From NCBI RefSeq assembly GCF_964204865.1, contig NC_135262.1:7998001-8062000 (forward strand): DNA of 64,000 nucleotides, in the 5' to 3' direction. Position numbers and translations under genes: made by a program. The notes under the pieces were generated by a model. It had not been told where the DNA came from. It ran no database searches and saw only the letters and a list, made by a program, of their open reading frames with translations. Positions 50,323 through 62,665 of the stretch are shown in pieces. Position 1 is the stretch's first letter, and each line of letters starts with the position of its first letter. The DNA is from Styela clava. Lineage: Eukaryota > Chordata > Ascidiacea > Stolidobranchia > Styelidae.

Positions 50323-52368
50323 ATGAATAAGGTTGATGCACTACTTCGCACTCCGTTTTCGCAGCTGCCGCTGGAACAAAAATTAGAGGTACAACGTCTT
50401 GGGCCTTATCAACCAAAAAATTGTTCACTGGAACAATCCCATGACGGAGGAAAGCGTCGGCGTACATTCTGCGCAGAAACTTGGTATAAAAAACACGAAT
50501 GGTTGTGTTACAGCAAGGACAAAAATGCACTTTTTTGTTTTTATTGCCTACTTTTTGCTACCGCCCGTGACTCACGTTGGTGTAAATTTGGTTTTAGAGA
50601 TCTTAAACATCTTTTCGAGCGTGCCAGGGATCATCAATCTTCTATGGAGCATCTGGACAATGCAGTAAAATACCGAACATTCGGAAATGTTAATATTGCA
50701 GCACAGTTGGATGAAGGACGCGCGGTTTCTATGCGTCGGCACAACCAAAACGTCGAGAAAAACCGCCATGTTCTCGGTCGATTGATAGATGTTTTGAAGT
50801 TCATTGGTTGTCACGAGCTGTCCCTCCGTGGGCACGATGAACGGGCTGGCTCTTCTAATAGAGGGGTATTTTTGGATATGGTGGAATACACCGCATCCCT
50901 AGATACAGTATTGAGAGATCATCTTGATGCCGCAACTGTTTCAAAAGGGACATCTAAGGATATCCAAAATGATTTGCTCGACTCAATGTATAAAATTTAT
51001 TTACAACATTTGGCTCTGGAAATTGAGAATTGCCAGTTCCTTTCGATTCAGTCTGACGAGACAACTGACATCACGTGCGTTTCCCAACTGGCTGTGATTT
51101 TTCGGTTTGTGAAAGATGGTAAACCTACCGAGAGATTTCACAGCTTTGTACCAATCGTTGATCGCACGGCTTGCGGGATATCGGCTGTACTGAAAGAAGT
51201 GTTACAGCCTCACAACGCGAAGTCAAAATTGATAGCTCAAACTTATGACGGCGCGGCAGTCATGAGTGGGTTGAAACAAACATGGTGTTCAAGTTTATAT
51301 AAAAGAAGATTTTCCTCATGCGCATTTTTTACATTCTTATGCACACCAATTTAACCTCGTTATTAAAAATATGTGTCTTGATACCCCTCTCGTCCGTATA
51401 TTTTTTGCAAATGTTTCGGGGTTTTCTTCATTTTTTTTTCGTTTCGCCGAAGCGCTCTGACCTCCTTCGCCATCAATGTAGCCACCGTCTCCCAGCTTGT
51501 GCACCAACACGTTGGAACTTCCAATCACGCGTGGTGCAGGGCGTGTCCGAAATTAGGTCTGAGCTCATTGAGTGTTTCAATAGCATTCAGAGCTCTCCGG
51601 TTTGGGACGAACGCTCTGTGAGGGAGGCGGCAGGTCTAAAGCGTCTGCTAGAAGATGGTGAGTTTTCATTTTTTCTCCACAATATTCTATCACGTGGATG
51701 TATTATACGGCGCATTGCAGTCAAGGCTAATGGATGGAGCGTCTGTGCAGTCGTGTATTTCAGATTTCTGCGATGCTGTATCTCGTATCCGGGAAACAAT
51801 AAAATACGACGACACATGGAGTGCTTCTTTACGCCGCGGGCAAACAACGCAGCGTTTGATTTTGTCTGCAAAGGAATGCTGTGACATTCTGGTGAATCAA
51901 ATAGGCGATCGTCTGCGCACTGAACACCTTGCCGCGTTCTCTTTGATGAACCCCAAAAATTTTTCAAAATTTGCACGTCAATTTCCCATCCATTTGTTGG
52001 CTACTGTCTCCAAATTTTACCCCATGATAAACGTGGGTAAATTGGAAAATGAATTGCGATGTATATACACCAATCAAACTTTTTTGAACATCACATCAAC
52101 TTGCGCGCTCTATGGGTTCCTCATAGATAACACTCTAGTAACTAACTACCTTTGCGGCGTCTGCAAAATTTCTGGACATCATTTTGACGACGCCTATTTC
52201 TTCCGCCGACGCAGAGCGAACATTCAGCACGCTGAAGCGTATTAAAACGTATTTCAGAAACACAATGAAGCAAGATAGATTAAATTCCTTGGCTGTTTTA
52301 TCCATTCACAGAGACGTTATATCTGGGATGCATGACTTTAATCATCGCGTTAGGATAGGATAGGATTT
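50323..52368 (+). pseudogene. hAT transposase (TTF/ZMYM-like class) with at least four frameshifts
   Basis: It begins MNKVDALLRTPF. A cysteine-rich TTF-type zinc-finger region follows (RRTFCAETWYKKHEWLCYS, FCFYCLLF, HLFERARDH), then a DUF4371-like block with SIQSDETTDI (catalytic first Asp region) and AQTYDGAAVMSG. The frame then changes at about 51275, 51455, 51665 and 52150. The recovered parts include HSYAHQFNLVIKN, the CAPTRWNFQSR block, and the hAT dimerisation domain with TTPISSADAERTFSTLKRIK. The last codons run into the nested SINE, so the true stop is displaced. Class II cut-and-paste transposase in origin; not functional as read. Confidence 0.9.
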
Positions 52369-52694
52369 ACATATTTATCCCGGGGGAGAGGAAAGCCGAT
52401 AAGACGGCTTATCCATATGGCGAACCACGGCCTCTCGCCCGGTTACCATTCCGAGTCGGGTATGGGATTAGTTATATATTGTTTGTTTCCGGAAGCATGG
52501 ACTTGGTGGTGGAGGAAGCCGTAACCGACCAGCGGTTACGTGAACCACCCAACGACGGCGAGGAGTCCAGCAATCCTCTCGCACATAACCATCCCTGCAT
52601 GGGATTCGAACCTGCGAACCCACGCAGAGTAATTAGAGGTGCGGTGGCGAGCGTATTCCTAACGCTTAGCCCGTTGAGCCACATCGCCGCGCCG
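52354..52694 (-). mobile_element. tRNA-derived SINE family 1, best-preserved copy, inside the hAT element
   Basis: The minus strand opens GGCGCGGCGATGTGGCTCAA, with A box TGGCTCAACGG and B box GGTTCGAATCC about 60 bases later. A conserved body follows (CGTAACCGCTGGTCGGTTAC) and a 3' end GATAAATATGTAAATCCTAT. It inserted after the hAT element, since it interrupts the transposase 3' end. Confidence 0.88.
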
Positions 52695-53371
52695 AGCATT
52701 TTGCTTCCAAGAAACCAACCGCGGCGTGTTGCATATATGTTCAAGCAGTAGAAGTCTAGCAGCATATATATCTATGAGTGAGCGACGCATGTCCTTATCT
52801 TTGCATTACCTTTCTTCACATTTTCACATTTCCTTTCTTCATAGTAACGTTTTAAACCCTATTTTAGGTTTTGTCTGCTTTCCCGAAGTTTCTGTTAATA
52901 AGTCATTGTATTTATCTGGGTAAATATTGCCTTTCCTTTTGAAAGAGGTTTCAAAATAAACTCTGTCTATATTTATCAATCCCTTGATTTGGACCGGTTT
53001 TAAAGACACTTTCTTATCGTTAAGAATTGTCGCTTTTGCCGATTGGTTGTTACCGATGGAATGGTTTTTATACTCATAAAATGATGGGAGAACTTACAGC
53101 GCTCATCCTGTCCCCTTAGATGGGGGTGACTTGGTCCCGCAGTAGCTTGCCCCGGTTGTCAAAATGACCACGCGCCGCCACTGTCTAATCATATGCCAGG
53201 CCTAACTTATATAGCCTCATCTATGCGTTTTCTCAAAATTTAGCAACAATCTTCATCTTAAGTCTCAACCCTCCGTGCCCCGAGTCTTTGACAAAAAAAT
53301 ACAAATATATCGAGTTCCATTAGTAAACCGTATTCAATTGGTGAACAGGAATATATGCGCTTTATCTACAT

Positions 53372-54148
53372 CAGTGGTCGGCAAACTTTATGTACTTGCG
53401 GGCCAAATATACACATTTCCGGCAGCGCGCGGACCGCAATATTTCCGCCTTCGAACAATCGCTACATTAAACTTCAAATTATGGCGCACTCGCACATTCG
53501 CTGTGTTAAAAGCATGCAACAATGAGTTGTGTATGTGGCCTTTTATATAATCTTATCAAACAATACATCGTTTTTATTTACTTATTATCTATGTGACGGA
53601 TGATGTTTTTATGGCAACTTGGTTGCCGTCGTCCAAATGACGATCTGACAAGCCAGTACGAAATTTATAAGTGTAATGCATTTTAGATAAAGCAATATGA
53701 CTTCCGAACTTGCAGATTACACGTTTTGCACTGTCGCACAAATAAGCTGTGGCGTAGTCCCGGGGTCGAATTTTCGATGGCACGTTATGTAACGAGTTAA
53801 ATCCCTTGATATCCTCGATGCTGACCGGGCATATAGAGCAAAGTAGTTTTGGAATGAGCAAAAAAGAAAAAAAATTCGCGTCTAAGCACTTTGGAATGTT
53901 CGACCCTCGTCCAAAATTTCCTCCGTTTCCAAGACATTTTAAAATTTTAAAAATCAAAATTATCTTGAACCACATATTACTGACGCTACTTATTACAAAA
54001 CAAGCGCCGTACTGCTGCACTTGTCACTACATAAATCCTTCTAGAGACAATAATAAATTTAGGATCAATTTTTGTTATATTTATTGAATGTTAGGTCGTT
54101 GGGGGGCCGCAACAAATTAGCTCGCGGGCGGCAGTTTGCCGATCCCTG
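53372..54148. mobile_element. hAT-like MITE with perfect 8-bp target duplication
   Basis: ATCTACAT flanks at 53364-53371 and 54149-54156. Ends are CAGTGGTCGGCAAACT and AGTTTGCCGATCCCTG. GCGCGGACCGCAATA lies near the left end and GGGGGGCCGCAACAA near the right. Internal open frames show no similarity. Confidence 0.9.
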
Positions 54149-54520
54149 ATCTACATGCTAAACAAATTATTTCAGGCGCAGACCTTGTTTGTACGTGTGT
54201 GCTGGAGGACGTACGAACAACAAAAGAATGTCTTTCATTTCACGAGTACCAGCATAAACAGGGCCGGTTTATCAAGTGCCATAAAAATCCCCTTTACATT
54301 TGGTCTTCGTTAGGCAATAATTGATAGAATAACAAATAAAAACCATCAACCTCATTTATGGAAAATATACAGGTGAATGGTATTTCATATCCTGATTGAT
54401 CAATTTTATAAATAGCCTGATAGGATTTTTCACATTCATAGTTCAACAGTCAACTTAATAATAGTGGTAGCAATGATTTTTATACTCAGTATTTGAATGA
54501 CTTATATGACGAATTTTTCG

Positions 54521-57500
54521 TTACACCCCTGTTTGTTTGTCTTTAAACATATTCTTCAGTGTCCTTAGCTGGAAAAAAAAACAGTTATTAATTTGAGAAG
54601 GAATAGGGAACCGAAATTATAACCGCTCTCTAATCTTGTGAATAATTTAATAAAAGTGTCCGTTTAGTAACTGATATAACTGAGTAACTAATTCAAATAA
54701 AATATTTGCTTGTTTGGAACACCGTATTTATATATATATATATATTCGCGCAAAAATTTGAAAAGGCCTGAGTGAATGATTTTTCAATTTGAAGAGATTA
54801 GAAATTCTTTGATAGATTCAATGATATCATCAGCAATAATGTTGTTCCATTCATACATCTGTGTTAACGAAGGACACAGACATGTCGCAATCTACCCGTC
54901 TGTCTATCCACAAATATATACATATATGTTTCATTTGATCGAAAATGTATATCACCTGTAGTGCGCAAAGCATCAGTATAAGTCCCACTGAGACAGCAGA
55001 AAAATTATTGATCATATTCAAGTTGGACGTAGTTGTTGAATAATCATATTTCAAGGTTGATCTTGAACTCAACATGGCTGATCGCATGTAATCTATTCTT
55101 CTTGAAATGACGAAAAGATCATCCTGCATTGATACAGATGAATGTTTGTTATATTTTCTTCCAATATTAGATAATTAATACTTAACTTATACTACAATAG
55201 AAGGAAGCCAATAGTAGGCATAGCCATAACCCGAAAGTCGAACCACGACTTGTTGACCCTTAGGTATATTCTGGTATCGGAAAGCAAACTTGTTCATTCT
55301 TTTCAGAACCATGAACTCGAATAGAGGAATATGCATTACCGGCATGCGGTTACGTGAACCACCACGCAATATCGAGGAACGCTTCAAGTGATCGTCACCA
55401 TCGTTGATCGTCACAAAATACAAAAGATTCAAATCGCCAACCATCCCGATAAATAATATACTTTTATACAGTGCTAACTGGAGCTGTATATTATGCATAT
55501 CCTGTACATTGCTACATATTTTGGTATAGTAAAAATACATCGATCCATTCACATATTAAACATATTGAAAAAATAAAACACAGCTACAGAGCCAATTTAA
55601 TGTCTTACCAAAATATGAAACATGGTCCCGTTTCCAAGCTTATTTTCCTTGTGAAATTCCACCACCTTGTCTAGTCTGTATATTTGCATGAATATTTGAA
55701 CTAAATGGTTTGATCGAGATAGTGTATTGTCCAAACAGAATACCAATGTTCCTAAAATTATCACGTTTCATGATTTGTAGCAAATGAGGTAGCAAAAAAT
55801 TTATATTTTATATAAATATTTTATATTTTTATAAACGGCGGACCTAAAAGAGCACTTTCCTCTGCATAGCATGTAACACTCCACATACACGGATTCAGAT
55901 TCCAGCAAATTAAGTATTTGTTAGTTTTCAGTTAAGTATCCAGAATTTGAGTTTAATTAGATAACTCATCCGTCATTTTGTCTTCGCAAGCGTTTTTAGT
56001 TTAGTTGTTGTAATCCAAAACAGTACCGAAATACAAGATAGACTGTATGTAATCTTTTGAAATTAGCAGCCAGTACTTTATGGTAGCAGAAGCCTCAACA
56101 TTTAGAAAAAAACGTGATTTTGAAAATGTAAACTATATTGCATGCGCCGACACAATAATTATTCAAAATGTCGCAATGGTTAAGAACAGGAATAATACAC
56201 CTGAAGTCAAAGTTCGGTGAAACATCCATCCTGACGCGGTTCAAAAATTTTTGTATTACTGATTTAGAAAATAATCCTGTTCCCCCCTTTTACTAATTCA
56301 CACACGGTCTATGTTAGGAATGTATTAGGCTTTTCCAAAAACAATTTTAATGAGGCTTTTGAAAGCATTTACAATTACAATTTATGTTCGAAAGTCAACA
56401 ACTACCTGTTTCGTTTGCAATAACTTCAAAATGACCGCCTCGTGAGTGTCGATTTTTCTGAATTACCGTTGAATTTTCAGCAAGTGCAACGAATGCTGCT
56501 ATCGTAGCATCAGATAGGAAGGTTGGGGGAGAAACACACTGAAATATTGATAAATAGTTTTATATATATCATAATATGTCACTTTATTTCCGTTTGTAAC
56601 CGACGGCACGGGTTTACAACAGAACCGAATAATGATGTGTCACAAATAAACTGGTCTTCGAGTGCGAATTTCAACAGTAAAGTATTCTCGGCAATAAAAA
56701 TGATTGACATACCTCATATTCAAATAATATTTCTGTTGATCTTTCAACTTCTTGCATGAAACACTGAGTTTGTTTTCTCTTCACGACAACTTTAAATTCA
56801 TATATTGAACGAAGTTTGTCATCTGTGAGTTCTTCCATATAGTTCGTGTATCTGTGCAATGCTTTTCTCATCTCTGACAAAACAATAGATTATATTTGTA
56901 TTTTGTATTCTGAGTTGTATGCGCATTAAGATGGCGCATAACCTGAACTCAGGCTGTGTACCAGGTTAGGGTTCAAGTTATGCGACATCTTGGTGCGCAT
57001 ACTTCAGGAGTACCGTATTTTGTATATATCGTTTTAGAGCTCACACAGACACCAAAGAGTTACAAATTTAAATGTGATTCAATCGGGTACTGAGATTGTT
57101 TACCTTGACTTAACGTAACGTAACCCCGCTTATTGACCTCATGCTAATGGACTTTATTTTTTTAGATGCGTATAGCGCATTATCTAAAAAATTGATTGCA
57201 AGGACTATCACAATATGTAATCATCGCCTTTCAATGTCCTCTTGTATCGGTTTGTCGGATTCGAGTGGCGTCATTGAGTCGAGTCTAAGTGATCTTTAGA
57301 TTCAATAATATATTATCTGAGTCAATCTTGTGAAGCATGTGGTTAGGAATCGGAAGAATATGTATATACATATGTAAAGATTGTGGCGTATTGCAGTGAA
57401 ATTCTTACAAACAAGTTTTATACAACTACAATCATGAACGAATAATTTTTGCTGCCTTTTCGCAATTTCATATCATCAAATCAATATCAACATTTGACTT

Positions 57501-57690
57501 AATTTAGGTGGAAATTTAGCTTGAATATGCAACCTTTAAAGTCAGTTTAATAGGCTTCTTGAAAAATCGACCTACCTTTCATCATCAGTACTTCATGTTC
57601 CTGCGTTTCACAAATCTGGATACTAACAAAAATATTTAGACCTATCAACAAAAAGCCAACGCTTCTAATTGCACTTTTAGTGTATTTCAT
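54521..57690 (-). CDS. p24/TMED cargo receptor (gamma-like), 6 exons
   Basis: Exons (minus): 57690-57576, 56873-56713, 56538-56406, 55751-55609, 55123-54956 and 54568-54521. Phases 1, 0, 1, 0, 0 close to a TAA; 255 residues. The signal peptide is MKYTKSAIRSVGFLLIGLN. The GOLD domain carries the paired cysteines (KRKQTQCFMQEVERS and GTLVFCLDNTLSRSNHLVQI). Then come a short coiled segment (DDLFVISRRIDYMRS), a membrane span (FSAVSVGLILMLCALQ) and a cytosolic tail LRTLKNMFKDKQTGV. That tail matches the LKSLFEDKR-type ends of TMED1/3/5/7. p24 proteins cycle between ER and Golgi in COPII/COPI vesicles as cargo receptors. The sequence is diverged, so the exact orthologue is not assigned. A SINE-like fragment lies in intron 4. 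Confidence 0.87.
55330..55395. repeat. Small fragment of SINE family 1
   Basis: CATGCGGTTACGTGAACCAC followed by CACGCAATATCGAGGA resembles the SINE word CAGCGGTTACGTGAACCACC and its downstream CGGCGAGGA. It is short and diverged. Confidence 0.45.
56918..57001. repeat. Imperfect foldback repeat upstream of TMED exon 2
   Basis: TATGCGCATTAAGATGGCGC on the left is mirrored by the complement of GACATCTTGGTGCGCATA on the right. AACCTGAACTC is mirrored by GGTTCAAGTT. The middle word GTACCAGGTTAGGGTT recurs in complement near 28,100, so it belongs to a dispersed family. Confidence 0.6.
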
Positions 57691-58605
57691 AATGTTCGTG
57701 CCGAAGCTGATACTGAATTTACTCGAAGCTTATTTAATATCCAGTTTTATGCTGGAATATCAACGAGTTGCCGGGTAGAGTCATACACAGATGATACATC
57801 CTTAAATATGAACTGATTTATGACTTCCTGCCGATGGGAAGTCGTATCGATTATCATTTTGACACTGCAGGCTGCTCCTGACAATGTTTAATTCTACGTG
57901 GTATATAGCCTAATATCCAACACACATAGCAAGCTTAAGAATTTGTTGCAAACTATTTATTATTATTATAAAAAAGTTTTTTAACGTGAGTAATCTTTTT
58001 AATTGTTGGGCAAGAAAATAGCGTTATCGGCTATAGGTCAAATATCTTTACATTGAATCTGTTTGCTTCAATTGCAAAATTTTGGAATCTCAATTTTTTT
58101 TTTAAATAGGACTTATCGTTTCACATGTTTTAATACCTAAGCAATCTTCACCTAGGCATGACTCATTTTGGAATACACGTACATACATCTTTCAACCGCA
58201 ACAGCAAGCTGCTTTCAGTCACTTATTTCCAGTTCGTTGATTGGCGTCGGATGCTATCTCGGATTCTTTCACGTATATATAATAAATAAAATAAAATGCT
58301 ACATTTTAGAGTTAAAGTTAAGATTTATATATTTCACATTGCATATTATGCTGTTGAAACGACTGTGAATAAAATAAAATTCATCGATCATGCTGGGCTC
58401 ATATATGAATTTTATTTTGATCGTCTTTTTACATTATTTGTATTCCTATTATTATATCTTATGAAATGAGTTAGTGATGCTGTTACATATCAAAATAAAT
58501 AGACACTAAACATGGTTATTTTACTCACACACGCGAAAAAGTAGTTTACACAGATGAAAGTTAATTTGGCAATTGAGGAAATATAAACATCACCTAGTTT
58601 CATTA
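57691..58605. other. Intergenic stretch upstream of TMED
   Basis: AT-rich. No exon, RNA gene or element boundary recognised. Confidence 0.4.
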
Positions 58606-58621
58606 CTCTATAGTCCAGGTC

Positions 58622-58941
58622 CAGGGCTACTCAACTATTTTACCAAAGATCCGCATACAAAACTGAAAAGTTATCTGGGTCCGGTCTTTCCAGAAAATAT
58701 ATTTCGGCATCCTTAAACAAGCAATTCCTCTGCCGACTAATGATTGTTAGATAATCAAGATTGTTTGTTATGGCGTTATAGTTCTTTTCATATATATATA
58801 CCTTTAAATCTATAAAAGTGATTTTATAAAAGGAAAGTTCAAAATTGGGGCTAATGATCCAAAATAAAGAATTATGCGCGGTCCGAATCAAATACCCAAA
58901 AGGTCGGATTCGGACCGCAGTCCGCCAGTTGAGTAGCCCTG
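58622..58941. mobile_element. hAT-like MITE, first of an adjacent pair
   Basis: Inverted ends CAGGGCTACTCAACT and AGTTGAGTAGCCCTG. CTCTATTC follows at 58942-58949. A related CTCTATAG is at 58606-58613, with 8 extra bases before the left end. GGGTCCGG and CGGACCGC blocks lie near the ends. Confidence 0.8.
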
Positions 58942-58949
58942 CTCTATTC

Positions 58950-60137
58950 CATAGGTTCTCAAAGTGCTCCGTACGGAGCCCAGGGCTCCGCGAGAGTAAC
59001 CCAGGGGCTCCGCGAGCTATTCGATTACTTTTCAAAATACTGACTTGGCTAATTTAAAACTGTTCCTAGAAGCAATAACAGTTTTGATGAAATTTGACAA
59101 CAACATAGCCTCGAAATATGGCAAAGGGGCGGAATTAAGAAATGACATTATTTTTATAGGCAGGAGCGCAGCCAGGATTCTTAAGAGGGAGGAGGTTCAA
59201 AAGTGGAATCGGAAATTTACGCGCAACATTTTTGGCAATTAAAAAAAAACGGATAACGAGATTTCTGTTGCGTAAAATATTCAATTCATGACCGATGCGA
59301 GCATCTAAATTCTAAAGTGTCTTGTCGTAATAATTTAATTGTGCTCATCGTTACTCACGTTCGATTCGAAATTACTATTAGGATTACTAAAATGATAAAA
59401 TACTATTCTAAAATAATATAAACTGCGTGATAAACTGCTAACTATAAATAAATTGGAGTCGTATTTTTGTGATCTTGGGATTTGTTAAACTTGATTTGTT
59501 CTTTCGCACTCGAGATTATTTTTAAGCAAAATGTCGCCGTTTGAAAAATCACAAGGTCTTGGCAAAATACGAACGATTGAAATTTATTTTAGTGCATGCG
59601 GCTCTGTCGGTAGTTTCAGAAAGGAAAAATGGTACACCACGCGCATAATTAATTGACTGTGTTTCAATTTCGCAGTTACTACGATGAATAACCGAAAACC
59701 TAACATAACACCAAATTTATGATTTACGATGTCTATAACAGCGTTTTTATTCTGACGTGAGTCTGCTGAAACAAAACTTATGGTGTTATCATCCATTTTA
59801 AGTTTTAGTTCTAATATTTTAGAATGCCGCTTTTTAATCGAGAAATTTGAATTGCGGATTTACCTCTTTATTAACTATTATTTTTAGCATTTCGTCGCCG
59901 ATGATTATAATATGGTAACATGTTTTTCACATTGAACTCATAATTCCCCACGAGATTTATTTATGACATCTATTGACCCTAATAAAAGTGTTTAGTATTT
60001 AAATTGAGTAAAAGTACGTTTAACTTACTCAGGAATATTAATCGGAAAGTAACAATTTTAACATTTATTATGGGGCTCCGTGAATATTGGTCAACCTTTT
60101 CAAGGGCTCCGCAACGCCAAAAGTTTGAGAACCCCTG
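58950..60137. mobile_element. hAT-like MITE, second of an adjacent pair
   Basis: Left end CATAGGTTCTCAAAGTG; right end AGTTTGAGAACCCCTG. Flanks are CTCTATTC (58942-58949) and CTCTATAC (60138-60145), one difference in eight. GGGCTCCGCGAG blocks lie near the left end and GGGCTCCGCAACGCC near the right. No transposase. Confidence 0.8.
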
Positions 60138-60145
60138 CTCTATAC

Positions 60146-62454
60146 AACTAATGAAAAGTGAGGTTTTAATATGAAAGACACGTGTCGTGAATTATCAGGA
60201 AAAAAAAACGTGACCCACAATTGCTGAAGTCAGCCTAGAGTCGAAAGAAATATAACTTTAAGAATTATAAACTTATGCAACTGCAAAATTAGAGCTTATT
60301 TGGGTCAATGTTAATCAAACATTAAATGAAAAACACATGAAATTTTTTTAATATATCTTTTTATCTTAATAATTATCTTATATAATTTTTATTTTATTGT
60401 TGTATAGTGTTCTTTCCTGCAAGTTACAAAATAAATGTTGACAGTAATCTATGTCCTTTATTGAAACTTTTCATAGTTGGCAACCCTAATGATCATCCAT
60501 ATAAAACGTTATGCCTATTTCTTAGTTTAAACCAGAAAACAGCCAAGAACAGTATAATATTCCAGTAAGATATATATGAACTTGTTGCGATCCTGCAGGT
60601 GGTCACGAAACGCGCAAAAAAGGATGGGCCGCAGAGATCTTTTCCAGTATTTTGAGCAGGCATAGTAGGATTTTGAGCAAGGTGCCAAGTTATCGACGAC
60701 TTTGTCATTGTAATGTAAATTCATTTCGTTTGGGGCGTAGATCAACTACAGAATGATCAATATGATGAACCCGATGAAAAAAAAAGCTTGATGGAAATTG
60801 TGATTCTACTTTACAGTCCAGATTCAAAAAAAGAATCACCATTACAATTTTGGATATATATCTCTTGATAACGAATACCCATCGCTAGGTAATCGAGCAA
60901 TCAAACTGTTGTCCGTATTTTCAACCAGTTACTTATGCGTTATGCGAAAAAACATTTTCATCACTAGTTTTAATTGAAACGAAAATCGGCTGCACGCCCC
61001 TGCAGAGCTACGTGTTGCAAAAACTTCTTTAAGGCCTCGTTTGGCGTTTGCAATCCTATATTGGAAACGAAACAGAAGCGAAATTCTCACTAGAGTTAAT
61101 TATGTTTGGCATGTACATGTTTTTATGTGAGATGTTTTATGTGTGCCTTTCTTACGCATAATGGGTGCCCCGCACTGCATTTCATTACGCAAATATATGG
61201 TATTACTTTATGTTCCACCCATTTCAATTTTTGGTCGGCACATTATTTGATAGTTTTTCTTCGTGTAAAATGTTTTCAATTGTGATTTTTTGTCTAAAAA
61301 CATTGCATTATATCACGCAAATATATGTTATTCTTTCTTTTCAACTCATTTCAATTTTTTGTCGGTCCTCGGGTACGGTACATTTTATTTAATTTTACCG
61401 GTACGCCAGGGTAGAAAGGTTGGGAACCACTGTATTAGACTCTGTTGCGAATACGATGCAACGAATAGCTTCGTTTTGCAACAAAACTAATGGTTTCAGT
61501 GTTGTTATATTCGTCGCTCTGACTAAGAATGTCATAGTACCAATGAGAATTAAATTTCCTAAAATACCATAATCAGTTTTTATTTATTTGTTTTTATCAA
61601 CCGTTTTATCGCCTATCTGCTGATTATGGAGTCGAAATAAACTTATCTTATCTTCCTGAAATGTAGCTAATGTATTTTAGTGGTGAGATGCCATCAATGA
61701 ACTGTTATCTTCCACACAAAAAGGAATTTAATAATTACAGGGAAATACTACGAATACCGTGATGAAACCCGCGATTATCTCTCTATCATACATATGTTTT
61801 GATTGTGTATTTTTATACTTTTGCCAATTCAATTTCTATTGTAAAGTTATTTCGTAACCCGAAATGATATTCATTTAGTTTCTTTTGATGAAATAAGCTA
61901 CTACCCAGTAGTTTGAGATTTGTATTTTATATCAAATAAACTGAAATTACAATTAATAAGCTAATGAATTGGTACAAATCAATATCAACTGGTCCGAATA
62001 TGGCGTGAACCGATTTTGATGACGTGTCCCGTCCTCCAGTCCATACTCGTGTGTTACTTTATTATGCTTTCATTGTGATGCATGTTTTATAATGTTTGAC
62101 GAAATATTAAATCTCTACGTGGTCCATTTTTGGTTCGTATATCAGATTTGTATCAAACATTGTGTCGGACCGGTCGGACCGATGACACATGACATGTTGT
62201 GGGACTGTATGAACAAACACAATGAATTCACCGGCTTGAAATGTAGCATTATTACCTTTCTAAACATACGTGAACGAAACAATACTACGTAATATGAAAC
62301 CTTCTCAAGATTCGCGTTTTAGCATGGCCCGGGGCGGAAAGCATCTCCATATGTTTACAATTACGAGAAAACGGTTAATTCCTACACACGAAAACCGTTT
62401 GGACACGGGGAAGACTCAAATTTGTTTAGTTTCCTGGTTTGTACAGATTTTAAA
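60146..62454. other. Intergenic stretch before PDIA4-like gene
   Basis: No exon recognised. There is a diverged direct repeat of about 55 bases, 61183-61238 and 61313-61365, sharing ACGCAAATATATG and TCATTTCAATTTTTTGTCGG-like words. A lone MITE end, GGTTGGGAACCACTG, lies near 61,418-61,432. Confidence 0.5.
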
Positions 62455-62525
62455 CCAATCATATTGCCACACGGTTATAACTTGAGGTCACAACGCATGC
62501 GCAATTCGCTCTAACGGCGCCACGT
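62455..62525 (+). promoter_or_regulatory. Stress-response-like promoter sites of the PDI gene
   Basis: CCAAT at 62455-62459, nine bases, then ACACG: one mismatch to the ER stress element CCAAT-N9-CCACG. CGCATGCGC at 62494-62502 fits NRF1. GCCACGT at 62519-62525 is the XBP1/UPRE-type core. All lie 140-210 bases before the ATG on the coding strand. Confidence 0.45.
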
Positions 62526-62665
62526 AAAAATGACAGTGTCTTAAAATAACCATAAGAGGCATAGGTCGCTCTATAGTTTTCTTTTACTAGTTTCGTAGTT
62601 GGACTGACATCTGTCGTCGTTTTAGATATAACAAGGTTTTAGGATTGACTAAACAAATAGGAAAA

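Larger units (their letters stand above)
49782..53183 (+). mobile_element. Complete hAT transposon, inactivated, with nested SINE
   Basis: An 8-bp duplication TCTAATCA lies at 49774-49781 and 53184-53191. Terminal inverted repeats are CAGTGGCGGCGCG at the left, and its complement at the right (CGCGCCGCCACTG). A subterminal GCCCCGGTTG is repeated in both ends. The interior carries a frameshifted hAT transposase and, near its 3' end, a tRNA-derived SINE. Total length is 3402 including the SINE. Confidence 0.93.

Noticed and set aside
51658-51720. Apparent intron (GTGAGT to TTGCAG) in the hAT transposase
   Set aside because: The segment encodes family-like residues in the next frame (HVDVLYGALQ), so a frameshift explains it better.
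53589-54020. 143-codon minus-strand open frame
   Set aside because: Lies wholly inside a MITE with target duplications and resembles no transposase.
54851-54955. TMED C-terminus by read-through past 54956
   Set aside because: The read-through tail is long and unlike p24 tails, while the exon at 54568-54521 gives a family-type tail after a good acceptor.
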